A program made the translations under genes and the position numbers. The notes beneath the pieces were generated by a model. It was not told the DNA's origin. It searched no databases and saw nothing but the letters and a program-made list of their open reading frames with translations. Source: Clostridia bacterium (GTDB taxonomy: Bacteria; Bacillota; Clostridia; Oscillospirales; CAG-382). Taken from it: a stretch of 6,155 bases of DNA. The stretch covers positions 1 through 6,155 of the forward strand of contig CAAEDF010000142.1 of the NCBI GenBank assembly GCA_900754535.1, read 5' to 3'. Shown one piece after another: positions 1 through 6,093 of this stretch (position 1 is the stretch's first letter; each line of letters opens with the position of its first letter).

Positions 1-771
1 GGTCTGAGCCGAAAGATATCGGTAGCTTTCAAGCGAGAGAGGATACTGCGGGTCGCCCGTATCATCCGTCCACGCGAGGACGACCTCGCCCGGGCGGATA
101 AACGCGCAGATATTATCTACGTGCTCGTTTGTTTCGTCCATGTATATTCCGCGCGGGAGCCACAGGATCTTTTTCGCTCCCAGATAGTTTTTCAGTTTGT
201 CTTCTATCTGCTGCTTTGTCATGGAAGGATTTCTGCCCTTGCTTAAAAGACACGCTTCCGTGACCATCACCGTACCTTCGCCGTCCGAATGTACGGCGCC
301 GCCTTCGAGCACAAAATCGCCCGCGTCATAGCAGTCAAACCCAAGCTTTGCACAAAGCGCCGGTGCAAGCGAATCGTCCTTTTCCCAAGAAGCATAGAGA
401 CCGTCGACCTCTCCGCCCCAGGCATTGAATTTCCAGCTTATCCCTCTCACGTCGCCATTGTCGTTTATAACAAAAGTCGGCGCTATATCGCGGGCCCAGG
501 AGTCGTCGGAATTGATGCGTATTATCTCGGCAACTCCTTTAAGAGATTCAAGCGTACCGACGGCCTCATAAGATTCCGGGGCAATCATTATGACCTTTTC
601 GAACCGGCTTATCGCCCTTGCAACCGTGAAAAAAGCCTTTTGAGCCCTTGACCGGTCACGCCCCCAGGAGCCTGTCCTGAAAGGCCATATCATTACGACA
701 GCCTGCTGAGGAGCGTACTCCGCGGGCATATAAAATCCGTCAGACGCCGGATAAGAACGATGGGTCGCCAA
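1..771 (-). CDS. aguA: Agmatine deiminase (agmatine iminohydrolase), C-terminus cut by window edge
   Basis: Converts agmatine to N-carbamoylputrescine plus ammonia in the cytosol, the second step of the arginine-to-putrescine route. I translated 257 residues, against a usual length near 365, so about 105-110 C-terminal residues lie beyond position 1. Family signatures are plain: DGFYMPAEY at residues 11-19, SDDSWARD at 88-95, FNAWGG at 115-120, LEGGAVHSDGEGT at 155-167, CLLSKGRNP at 174-182 and DETNEHVDN at 212-220. Asp95, Glu156, His217 and Asp219 correspond to the catalytic acidic/His residues of the guanidine-modifying fold. The nucleophilic Cys, in a GGGNIHC-type motif, would be in the missing part. 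The start is TTG at 771-769, one base after the nspC stop, with AAGGGGAGG at 790-782. The first ATG (729-727) would cut into the conserved N-terminal motif. A partner aguB is expected next, outside the window. Confidence 0.96.
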   Translation of the reverse strand, partial: MATHRSYPASDGFYMPAEYAPQQAVVMIWPFRTGSWGRDRSRAQKAFFTVARAISRFEKVIMIAPESYEAVGTLESLKGVAEIIRINSDDSWARDIAPTFVINDNGDVRGISWKFNAWGGEVDGLYASWEKDDSLAPALCAKLGFDCYDAGDFVLEGGAVHSDGEGTVMVTEACLLSKGRNPSMTKQQIEDKLKNYLGAKKILWLPRGIYMDETNEHVDNICAFIRPGEVVLAWTDDTGDPQYPLSLESYRYLSAQT

Positions 772-772
772 A

Positions 773-1900
773 TTATGAAAGCCTCCCCTTGAAATCCTTG
801 TAGCCAAAGCTTTTGATAAGCCGTATGCTGCCGTCTTCCTCAAGAAGAGCAATATCCGGCAGCGGCATGCCGTTAAAGGTGTTGTTTTTGACCATTGTGT
901 ATATTGCCATGTCCTCAAATATCAGCCTGTCTCCTATGCTGACAGGGGAATCAAAGGAATAGTCGCCTATGATATCACCTGCAAGACATGTCCTTGATGA
1001 AAGGCGGTACGTGTATTGTTTTTCACCGGCTTTACCGGCCCCGTAAAGCGGAGGACGGTAAGGCATTTCAAGCACATCGGGCATATGACACGCTGCCGAC
1101 GCGTCAAGGATAAGTATCTCTATCCCGTTTTCCACCTTATCCATAACCTCGGTCACAAGGTAACCGGCGTTAAGGGCAACCGCCTCGCCGGGTTCAAGAT
1201 ATACCGTCAGCCCGTATTTATTTATGATCCGCTCTATTATATTTTCAAGCGTGCTGATATCATAATCTTCGCGCGTTATATGGTGCCCGCCTCCGAGATT
1301 GATCCATTTAAGCGAACCGAAATAACGTCCGAAATCGCGCTCAACGACCTCAAAGGTCTCGGCCAGCGCGTCGGAATTCTGCTCGCACAGAGTGTGAAAA
1401 TGAAAACCTTCTATGCCGTCCGGAAGCCTGTCCGGAAAGCCGCCAGATGCAACTCCCAGTCTTGAACCTGACGCACACGGATCATATATTCCGCCGCCCT
1501 GTGTGGAGTGGCGCGGATTGATGCGTATCCCTGCGCTTACATTTTCCGCTTTTTTTATAAGATCTGCAAACCTGTTGAACTGCGAAAAGGAGTTAAAAAC
1601 GATATGGTCGCATATCCCGACAAGCTCATCCATCTCTTCTTGGCGGTAGGCGGGCGAAAAGACATGGTTCTCCTTTCCCATTTCTTCATGCCCCAGCCTT
1701 GCTTCGAACAGACCGCTTGCCGCAGTGCCGGATATATATTCGCCGATAAGAGGATATAGGGCAAAAGCGGAAAAGGCTTTCTGAGCAAGCAGTATCCGGC
1801 ATCCGGTGCGTTTTTCAAGCTCCGAAAGTATTCTGAGGTTAGATACGAGCTTTGCTTTGTCGATAATGTATGCCGGAGTTTTGATATCTTTAATATTCAT
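773..1900 (-). CDS. nspC: Carboxynorspermidine/carboxyspermidine decarboxylase
   Basis: PLP-dependent, alanine-racemase-fold decarboxylase that removes CO2 from carboxyspermidine (or carboxynorspermidine) to give spermidine (norspermidine). From ATG at 1900 it has 375 residues, the normal family size. Visible motifs: KTPAYIID at 7-14 (the typical N-terminus), PLP lysine Lys41 in LLAQKAFS, FEARLG at 65-70, GFHFHTLCEQN at 165-175, NLGGGHH at 201-207 (phosphate-binding loop), EPGEA at 236-240 and CLAGD at 305-309, whose Cys and Asp match the active-site pair of the ornithine decarboxylase superfamily. The reading frame also opens at a TTG (1921-1919) that overlaps the upstream stop as TTGA, adding seven residues. 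I prefer the ATG because homologues begin at this motif. Neither start has a good Shine-Dalgarno site, so translation is probably coupled to the preceding gene. Carboxyspermidine is the likelier substrate, given the arginine/agmatine genes alongside. Confidence 0.95.
   Translation of the reverse strand: MNIKDIKTPAYIIDKAKLVSNLRILSELEKRTGCRILLAQKAFSAFALYPLIGEYISGTAASGLFEARLGHEEMGKENHVFSPAYRQEEMDELVGICDHIVFNSFSQFNRFADLIKKAENVSAGIRINPRHSTQGGGIYDPCASGSRLGVASGGFPDRLPDGIEGFHFHTLCEQNSDALAETFEVVERDFGRYFGSLKWINLGGGHHITREDYDISTLENIIERIINKYGLTVYLEPGEAVALNAGYLVTEVMDKVENGIEILILDASAACHMPDVLEMPYRPPLYGAGKAGEKQYTYRLSSRTCLAGDIIGDYSFDSPVSIGDRLIFEDMAIYTMVKNNTFNGMPLPDIALLEEDGSIRLIKSFGYKDFKGRLS
782..790 (-). promoter_or_regulatory. 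Ribosome binding site that fixes the TTG start of aguA
   Basis: AAGGGGAGG on the minus strand lies inside the last codons of nspC, 10 nt before TTG 771. Together with the one-base stop-to-start gap it supports the unusual TTG start over the ATG at 729. Confidence 0.75.
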
Positions 1901-1917
1901 GTCTTGCCGGACCCGTT

Positions 1918-3177
1918 TCAATCGACAAGCACCGGATTTTCATCTATCACCCACGGGAGCCCGAATTTGTTGAGCATATCCATATAGGGATCGGGATCGA
2001 ACTGTTCGGTGGTATAAACTCCCTTTTTGTTCCAGACGCCCGAAACTACAAGCGCCGCGCCTATCATCGCCGGAACGCCCGTCGTGTAGGAAACGGCCTG
2101 CGAACCGGTTTCACGGTAGCATTCCTCATGGTCGCAGACATTGTATATATATATGCTCTTTTCTTTTCCGTCCTTGATACCGGTAAATATACAGCCTATG
2201 TTTGTCTTTCCCTTTGTGCGCGGACCGAGAGTGGCAGGGTCGGGAAGAAGCGCTTTGAGGAACTGTATGGGAACTATCGGCCTGCCTTCATATTCGATAG
2301 GCGTGGTGGACAAAAGTCCGACGTTTTCAAAGCATTTCATATGGGTGAGATAGCTCTGCCCGAACGTCATGAAAAAGCGTATGCGCTTTGCCTCCGGAAA
2401 GCTTGCGGCAAGCGACTCGATCTCCTCGTGATGGAGAAGATACATATCCTTTTTTCCGACCTGCGCAAAATCATATTCGCGCTTTATCTCCATCGGCTTT
2501 GTCTCTACCCATTTTCCGTTTTCCCAGTAGGAGCCGTTTGCCGAGACCTCGCGAAGGTTTATCTCGGGGTTGAAATTGGTCGCAAACGGATAGCCGTGGT
2601 CGCCGCCGTTGCAGTCCAGTATATCGATGTAATGTATTTCGTCAAAAAAGTGCTTTTTGGCGTATGCGGCAAAAACGCTTGTCACTCCCGGATCGAATCC
2701 GCTGCCGAGAAGGCCGGTGATCGATGCGTTTTTATAGCGCTCGTCATACGCCCACTGAGCGGAATAATCAAAATATGCGGTAAATCCTTTTTCACGGCAG
2801 CGCTTTTCATAGGATGCGCGCCATTCGGGATCGTCGGTATTCTCGGGTTCGTAATTTGCGGTATCGATATAGTCGGTTTTTGTGCGCAGGCAGGCCTCCA
2901 TGATCGTAAGGTCCTGGTAGGGAAGTGCAAGATTAAGGACAGCCGCGGGCTTATATGAAGATATAAGCGCAATCAGCTCGTCCAGATTGTCGGCGTCAAC
3001 CTTGGCAGTGGTAATTTTCACATCAGTGGTACCATCAAGCTTTTGCTTGAGTGCGTCACATTTGGATTTTGTGCGGCTGGCGATACACAGCTCGGTAAAT
3101 ACCTCGCTGTTCTGGCAGCATTTCAATATCGCGACGGTAGCCACGCCGCCGCAGCCGATTACAAGCAGTTTGCTCAT
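1918..3177 (-). CDS. Carboxy(nor)spermidine dehydrogenase (synthase), saccharopine-dehydrogenase-like
   Basis: NAD(P)H-dependent reductive condensation of L-aspartate beta-semialdehyde with a diamine (putrescine, giving carboxyspermidine). It acts immediately before NspC. It has 419 residues, close to family length. An N-terminal Rossmann fold begins MSKLLVIGCGGVA, with the glycine-rich loop at residues 8-11 and strand/turn CIASR at 31-35. The catalytic and dimer domain carries the diagnostic block GFDPGVTSVFAAYA (160-173), DILDCNGGDHGYPF (185-198) and NFNPEINLRE (201-210), and TTGVPAMIGAAL lies at 365-376. These distinguish it from true lysine-pathway saccharopine dehydrogenases, although databases often label it LYS1/LYS9. 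The ATG at 3177 is preceded by AAAGGAGA (3191-3184) at 6 nt spacing. The gap from speE is 21 nt. The diamine acceptor could be putrescine, diaminopropane or, as in a recently described route, agmatine; sequence reading alone does not settle this. Confidence 0.95.
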   Translation of the reverse strand: MSKLLVIGCGGVATVAILKCCQNSEVFTELCIASRTKSKCDALKQKLDGTTDVKITTAKVDADNLDELIALISSYKPAAVLNLALPYQDLTIMEACLRTKTDYIDTANYEPENTDDPEWRASYEKRCREKGFTAYFDYSAQWAYDERYKNASITGLLGSGFDPGVTSVFAAYAKKHFFDEIHYIDILDCNGGDHGYPFATNFNPEINLREVSANGSYWENGKWVETKPMEIKREYDFAQVGKKDMYLLHHEEIESLAASFPEAKRIRFFMTFGQSYLTHMKCFENVGLLSTTPIEYEGRPIVPIQFLKALLPDPATLGPRTKGKTNIGCIFTGIKDGKEKSIYIYNVCDHEECYRETGSQAVSYTTGVPAMIGAALVVSGVWNKKGVYTTEQFDPDPYMDMLNKFGLPWVIDENPVLVD

Positions 3178-3183
3178 TCCTGG

Positions 3184-3191
3184 TCTCCTTT
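3184..3191 (-). promoter_or_regulatory. Ribosome binding site of the carboxyspermidine dehydrogenase gene
   Basis: AAAGGAGA on the minus strand, 6 nt before the ATG at 3177, within the 21-nt speE gap. It fixes the start and gives this gene its own strong initiation site. Confidence 0.85.
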
Positions 3192-3198
3192 TCGTATA

Positions 3199-4059
3199 TC
3201 AGATTTTTTTCTCTTCTTCTATAAGCAGATCTTCAACATATTTCGGAAGCATAAAAGCTCCGGTGTGCAGATTTGTCGTGTAATACCAGGTCTTTATCCC
3301 GCGCCTGTTCCAGCGCGCCGCATCAAGATCATATATGGGATGGTATTTTTTTGATGCGAACCCGAAAAGCCAGTAGCCTGCGGCGCAGGTGGGTATATGA
3401 GCCTGATATACGCGGCTTATCGGAAAAGAACGGTATGCTTTCCGGTGCATTGCTCGGCAGGGTTCCTCGTCCTCGTCGTAAAACGGGCTTCCGTGCTGAT
3501 AAACCATCATTCCGTCGTCATGCAGGGCTCTGTAGCAGCTTCCGTAAAATTCTTTTGTAAACAGTCCGGCCGTATGTCCGAGCGGATCGGTGCTGTCATT
3601 TATTATCAAATCGTATGCGTCCTGCTTTGCGCGGAGAAATCTCAGCCCGTCCTGATAAAAAATGTTCACGCGCGGGTCATCAAGCCCTCTGGCGTTATCC
3701 GGAAAGAACTCACGGCAGACGTCGACGAACATACGGTCAGGCTCCACGACATCTATCGATTCGATCTCCTGATAATAGGAAAGCTCTCTCGCCACACCGC
3801 CGTCACCGCCGCCGATGACAAGCACTCTGCGCACATTGGGGTGTACGGCCATGGGAACATGCACTATCATTTCGTCATACGTGAATTCGTCTTTTTCCGA
3901 AAAGATTATCGTTCCGTCGGAGGTCAGAAACAGCCCGAACTCAGGCGAGTCGAATACGTCTATGCGCTGAAAATCACTTTGCGCGCCGAAGAGCTGCTTG
4001 TTTACGCGTATGGATATCTTGACGTTGTCCGTATGCATCTCACTGAACCAGAATTCCAT
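3199..4059 (-). CDS. speE: Spermidine synthase-like aminopropyltransferase
   Basis: Family reaction: transfer of an aminopropyl group from decarboxylated AdoMet to putrescine, giving spermidine and methylthioadenosine. It has 286 residues, the normal bacterial SpeE length. An N-terminal beta domain is followed by a Rossmann methyltransferase-like fold: DEFTYDEM at 57-64, VLVIGGGDGG at 79-88 (nucleotide loop), Glu106 in VVEPD (ribose-binding acid), QDGLRF at 136-141, DSTDP at 155-159 (Asp155 is the expected catalytic acid), and ALPNF-like FMLPKYV at 269-275. Two departures from the SpeE I know best: Tyr-Asp at 61-62 where Tyr-His is common, and DPLGHTAGLF at 158-167 where DPxGPxxxLF is usual in the gatekeeping loop. 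The frame extends upstream to 4236, but ATG 4059 is clearly the start: it shares its A with the speA stop (TGATG) and has AAGGAGGG nine bases upstream. No AdoMet decarboxylase gene is in the window, so its donor supply is unexplained. Confidence 0.94.
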   Translation of the reverse strand: MEFWFSEMHTDNVKISIRVNKQLFGAQSDFQRIDVFDSPEFGLFLTSDGTIIFSEKDEFTYDEMIVHVPMAVHPNVRRVLVIGGGDGGVARELSYYQEIESIDVVEPDRMFVDVCREFFPDNARGLDDPRVNIFYQDGLRFLRAKQDAYDLIINDSTDPLGHTAGLFTKEFYGSCYRALHDDGMMVYQHGSPFYDEDEEPCRAMHRKAYRSFPISRVYQAHIPTCAAGYWLFGFASKKYHPIYDLDAARWNRRGIKTWYYTTNLHTGAFMLPKYVEDLLIEEEKKI

Positions 4060-5531
4060 CAAAAGCTGCCCTCCTTGAGAACGTTTATGCGGGATATGGT
4101 GGGATCCTCCGTGCCCTGCATGGAGCAGCCCTTTTCCTTGGCATATTCTATATAATCGATTATTTCGTCCGTTACCACCTCGCCGGGAGCAAGTATGGGT
4201 ATCCCCGGAGGATAGCACATGACGAATTCGCTGCAAACGCGTCCGGACGCCGCCTTGAGCGGAAGCGATTCCTTTTGCGCATAAAAGGCTTTCTGCGGCG
4301 TCGTTACCACTTTAGGCGCTATATATTCGTTTGAAAGCATGCCCTTTGTATCTTTTGCATAAAGGCGTTTTATATCCGCCAGTGCGCCGACAAATCTTTC
4401 GATATCCTGTATACGGTCGCCGATGGAGATATACGCAAGAATATTTCCTATATCGCCGAATTCTATCTGAATATCGTACTCATCCCTAAGCAGGTCGTAT
4501 ACCTCGATGCCGGCAAGTCCGATATCCCTTGTGTATACGGAAAGCTTTGTGACGTCAAAATCATATACGCTGTCTCCGTTCACAAGCTCTTTGCCGTAGG
4601 CATAATAACCTCCGATATCGTTTATCTCCTCGCGCGCGTATGACGCCATTTCCACAACTTTTGCAAATGATTCTTTCCCGCGCAGCGCAAGATTTCTCCT
4701 TGATATGTCGAGACTTGACATGAGAAGATACGATGCGCTTGTGGTCTGAGTGAGGTTTATTATCTGGCTTACATAGCCTTCCTTTACGCTGTCGCTCAAA
4801 AGCAAAAGCGAACTTTGCGTCAAGCTCCCGCCCGATTTGTGCATCGACACGGCGGACATATCAGCTCCCGCCTTCATTGCGGAGATGGGCAGCCCGTCTC
4901 CGAAATAGAAGTGAGTTCCGTGCGCTTCGTCGGCAAGAGCGAGCATGCGGTGCGAATGGGCAAGCTCGACGATTTCCTTTATTTTGGAGCATATACCGTA
5001 ATATGTGGGATTTTTGACGAGCACGGCGGCGGCAGTGGGGTTTTCGTCAATTGCCTTTTTGACGTCTCCAAGCTCCATGCCCAAAGAAATGCCCAGCTTT
5101 GAATCCACCTTGGGGTTGACATATACCGGCTCGGCCCCGCACAGGACCAGCGCGTTTATAACGCTGCGGTGCACGTTTCGCGGAAGGATTATCTTGTCGC
5201 CCGCCTTGCAGGCCGAAAGGACCATGCTCTGAACCGACGACGTCGTGCCGCCTACCATGAAAAAAGCATGGGCGGCGCCGAACGCATCTGCCGCAAGAGC
5301 CTCAGCCTCCAATATCACCGAGACCGGATGGCAAAGATTATCCAGAGGCTTCATTGAATTGACATCCATGCCCACGCATTTTTCTCCGAGGAGTTGTACA
5401 AGCTCGGGGTTGCCGCGTCCGCGCTTATGCCCGGGAACGTCAAACGGAACAACGCGCTGCTTCCTGAATTTTTCCAGCGCTTCGTACAAAGGGGCTTTCT
5501 TTTGCATTTCCGGGTTTATAACACGATCCAT
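4059..5531 (-). CDS. speA: Arginine decarboxylase, short fold-type-I (Orn/Lys/Arg decarboxylase family)
   Basis: PLP enzyme that probably decarboxylates arginine to agmatine, the committed step feeding the rest of the operon. From ATG 5531 it has 490 residues, like the short Bacillus-type SpeA and much smaller than the inducible enterobacterial forms with an extra N-terminal domain. Motifs: PLYEAL at 14-19, VPGHKRGRG at 32-40, MVGGTTSS at 92-99, PRNVHRS at 117-123, DEAHGTH at 201-207 (cofactor-binding Asp201 and His204), SMHKSGGSLTQSS at 229-241 with Lys232 as the PLP lysine, and a C-terminal domain with CYPPGIPILAPGE at 439-451. The family also includes lysine and ornithine decarboxylases; arginine specificity is inferred from aguA downstream and the pneumococcal parallel. 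The frame is open back to a GTG at 5744 and there is an ATG at 5549, but only ATG 5531 has a Shine-Dalgarno (CGGAG, 9 nt away). The longer forms would translate through a terminator hairpin. Confidence 0.95.
   Translation of the reverse strand: MDRVINPEMQKKAPLYEALEKFRKQRVVPFDVPGHKRGRGNPELVQLLGEKCVGMDVNSMKPLDNLCHPVSVILEAEALAADAFGAAHAFFMVGGTTSSVQSMVLSACKAGDKIILPRNVHRSVINALVLCGAEPVYVNPKVDSKLGISLGMELGDVKKAIDENPTAAAVLVKNPTYYGICSKIKEIVELAHSHRMLALADEAHGTHFYFGDGLPISAMKAGADMSAVSMHKSGGSLTQSSLLLLSDSVKEGYVSQIINLTQTTSASYLLMSSLDISRRNLALRGKESFAKVVEMASYAREEINDIGGYYAYGKELVNGDSVYDFDVTKLSVYTRDIGLAGIEVYDLLRDEYDIQIEFGDIGNILAYISIGDRIQDIERFVGALADIKRLYAKDTKGMLSNEYIAPKVVTTPQKAFYAQKESLPLKAASGRVCSEFVMCYPPGIPILAPGEVVTDEIIDYIEYAKEKGCSMQGTEDPTISRINVLKEGSF
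4069..4076 (-). promoter_or_regulatory. Ribosome binding site of speE, inside the end of speA
   Basis: AAGGAGGG on the minus strand, 9 nt before ATG 4059. It encodes the last codons of speA and lies directly before the TGATG stop-start overlap, indicating coupled translation. It rules out the upstream in-frame start at 4236. Confidence 0.88.
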
Positions 5532-5540
5532 AGCCAACAA

Positions 5541-5545
5541 CTCCG
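5541..5545 (-). promoter_or_regulatory. Ribosome binding site of speA
   Basis: CGGAG on the minus strand, 9 nt before ATG 5531. The competing ATG at 5549 is preceded only by a U/A-rich stretch with no complementarity to 16S rRNA. This decides the 490-residue start. Confidence 0.65.
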
Positions 5546-5560
5546 ACATTTTTGATAGAA

Positions 5561-5592
5561 ATAAAACAGGCGGTGCCGAAAAGCACCGCCTG
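5561..5592 (-). terminator. Intrinsic terminator/attenuator hairpin in the speA leader
   Basis: Reading the minus strand, a perfect 10-bp GC-rich stem pairs CAGGCGGTGC (5592-5583) with GCACCGCCTG (5576-5567) around a six-base loop TTTTCG. It is followed at once by TTTTATTT (5566-5559). This is a textbook Rho-independent terminator shape on the coding strand. It sits only about 15 nt before the speA ribosome binding site and far downstream of the promoter, so it should stop operon transcription unless overridden. The plus strand lacks a T-run after the stem, so it does not work in that direction. Confidence 0.85.
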
Positions 5593-5921
5593 CAAAAACA
5601 ACCGAACATTCCCGGGCGCAAAAAACGACAACGCGCACCACGCCCCAAAAAATAAAATGGTTTGTTCGTTCCATTCAGAGCTTGAATAGCAAATATACTG
5701 TTACTGCTCTTATTGACCGTTTCACAAGTGTGTGCTTCCCGCACTGATTATAAAGTAATCAACTTATAAAATTTGAGCTTTTAACTCAATCAATAATGTG
5801 GTCTCTAACCACTTGCGGCAACTGACCCGCCTGTCCGTAGGCTTGACTTGCACGGCAATGCGTGCAGGTGGTCATATATTTGCATGAATGAAGCGAAAAA
5901 CCTTATCCATGTAACGCAATA

Positions 5922-5950
5922 AATATACCATAAACCGACTGTAATGTCAA
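5922..5950 (-). promoter_or_regulatory. Vegetative (sigma-70/sigma-A type) promoter of the spe operon
   Basis: On the minus strand, TTGACA (5950-5945, a perfect -35) and TATATT (5927-5922, five of six to consensus) are separated by exactly 17 bases. AT-rich DNA lies upstream. Expected transcription start is about 5917-5914. It faces speA and is the best promoter match seen in the intergenic DNA. A second TATAAT at 5752-5747 lacks a convincing -35. Confidence 0.85.
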
Positions 5951-6057
5951 TAGATTTACACAATAAAACCTTAAAAAGCACACCCCTGATTTTTCCTGCC
6001 TTAATGTATATGCCGCTGTCCGGAAAACGCTTATGAAAAATATTTAAGAATAGTTTA

Positions 6058-6086
6058 TTGAATACAGCATGTATATATGATATAAT
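6058..6086 (+). promoter_or_regulatory. Candidate plus-strand promoter in the intergenic region
   Basis: TTGAAT (6058-6063) and TATAAT (6081-6086) are 17 bases apart, with an extended -10 TGA just before TATAAT. Transcription would start near 6093 and run rightward, antisense to the partial gene at 6094-6155, with no start codon on that strand before the window ends. The surrounding DNA is very AT-rich, so a chance match is possible. The rest of 5951-6093 shows no gene or clear terminator. Confidence 0.35.
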
Positions 6087-6093
6087 TTTAACA

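Larger units (their letters stand above)
5532..5916 (-). promoter_or_regulatory. Long structured leader RNA of the spe operon, candidate attenuator/riboswitch
   Basis: About 385 nt separate the predicted transcription start (near 5916) from the speA ATG. The 5' half (5874-5798) is dense in small hairpins: TGCACG/CGTGCA (5866-5849), GCCT/AGGC (5842-5829), GCGG/CCGC (5830-5815, sharing two bases with the previous one) and GTGGT/ACCAC (5812-5798). A longer-range helix can close the domain: TGACCAC (5874-5868) with GTGGTTA (5812-5806), which excludes the last hairpin. The middle holds weaker AU-rich hairpins: TTGAG/CTCAA near 5789-5773, TGATTA/TAATCA near 5762-5746 and AATGG/CCATT near 5674-5655. 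The leader ends in the terminator at 5592-5561. I do not recognise a T-box motif or the conserved core of a riboswitch class known to me. Ligand or mechanism is unknown; a polyamine-pathway metabolite is only a contextual guess. Confidence 0.6.

Noticed and set aside
2128..2958. 276-codon plus-strand open frame
   Set aside because: Lies wholly antisense to the well-supported carboxyspermidine dehydrogenase; composition is biased and no family motif is visible, so it is a shadow frame.
3397..4155. 252-codon plus-strand open frame
   Set aside because: Antisense to speE and the end of speA, no convincing ribosome site or recognisable motif.
4060..4236. 59-codon upstream extension of speE
   Set aside because: Overlaps speA in another frame and lacks a ribosome site, whereas ATG 4059 has AAGGAGGG and is the normal family start.
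5559..5600. Bidirectional terminator
   Set aside because: On the plus strand the stem is followed by CAAAAAC rather than a T-run, so only minus-strand termination is supported.
5516..5674. 52-codon minus-strand frame in the leader, overlapping the speA start
   Set aside because: No Shine-Dalgarno before its ATG, aberrant Cys/Trp/Val/Phe-rich composition and it runs through the terminator; probably chance.
5747..5752. Perfect TATAAT inside the leader as a second promoter
   Set aside because: No acceptable -35 hexamer 16-18 bases upstream; it lies in the arms and loop of a small AU-rich hairpin.
5798..5880. tRNA or T-box element in the leader
   Set aside because: The stems do not make a cloverleaf with a T-loop consensus, and no T-box core motif (GGTGG-ACCGCG type) or clear specifier loop is visible.
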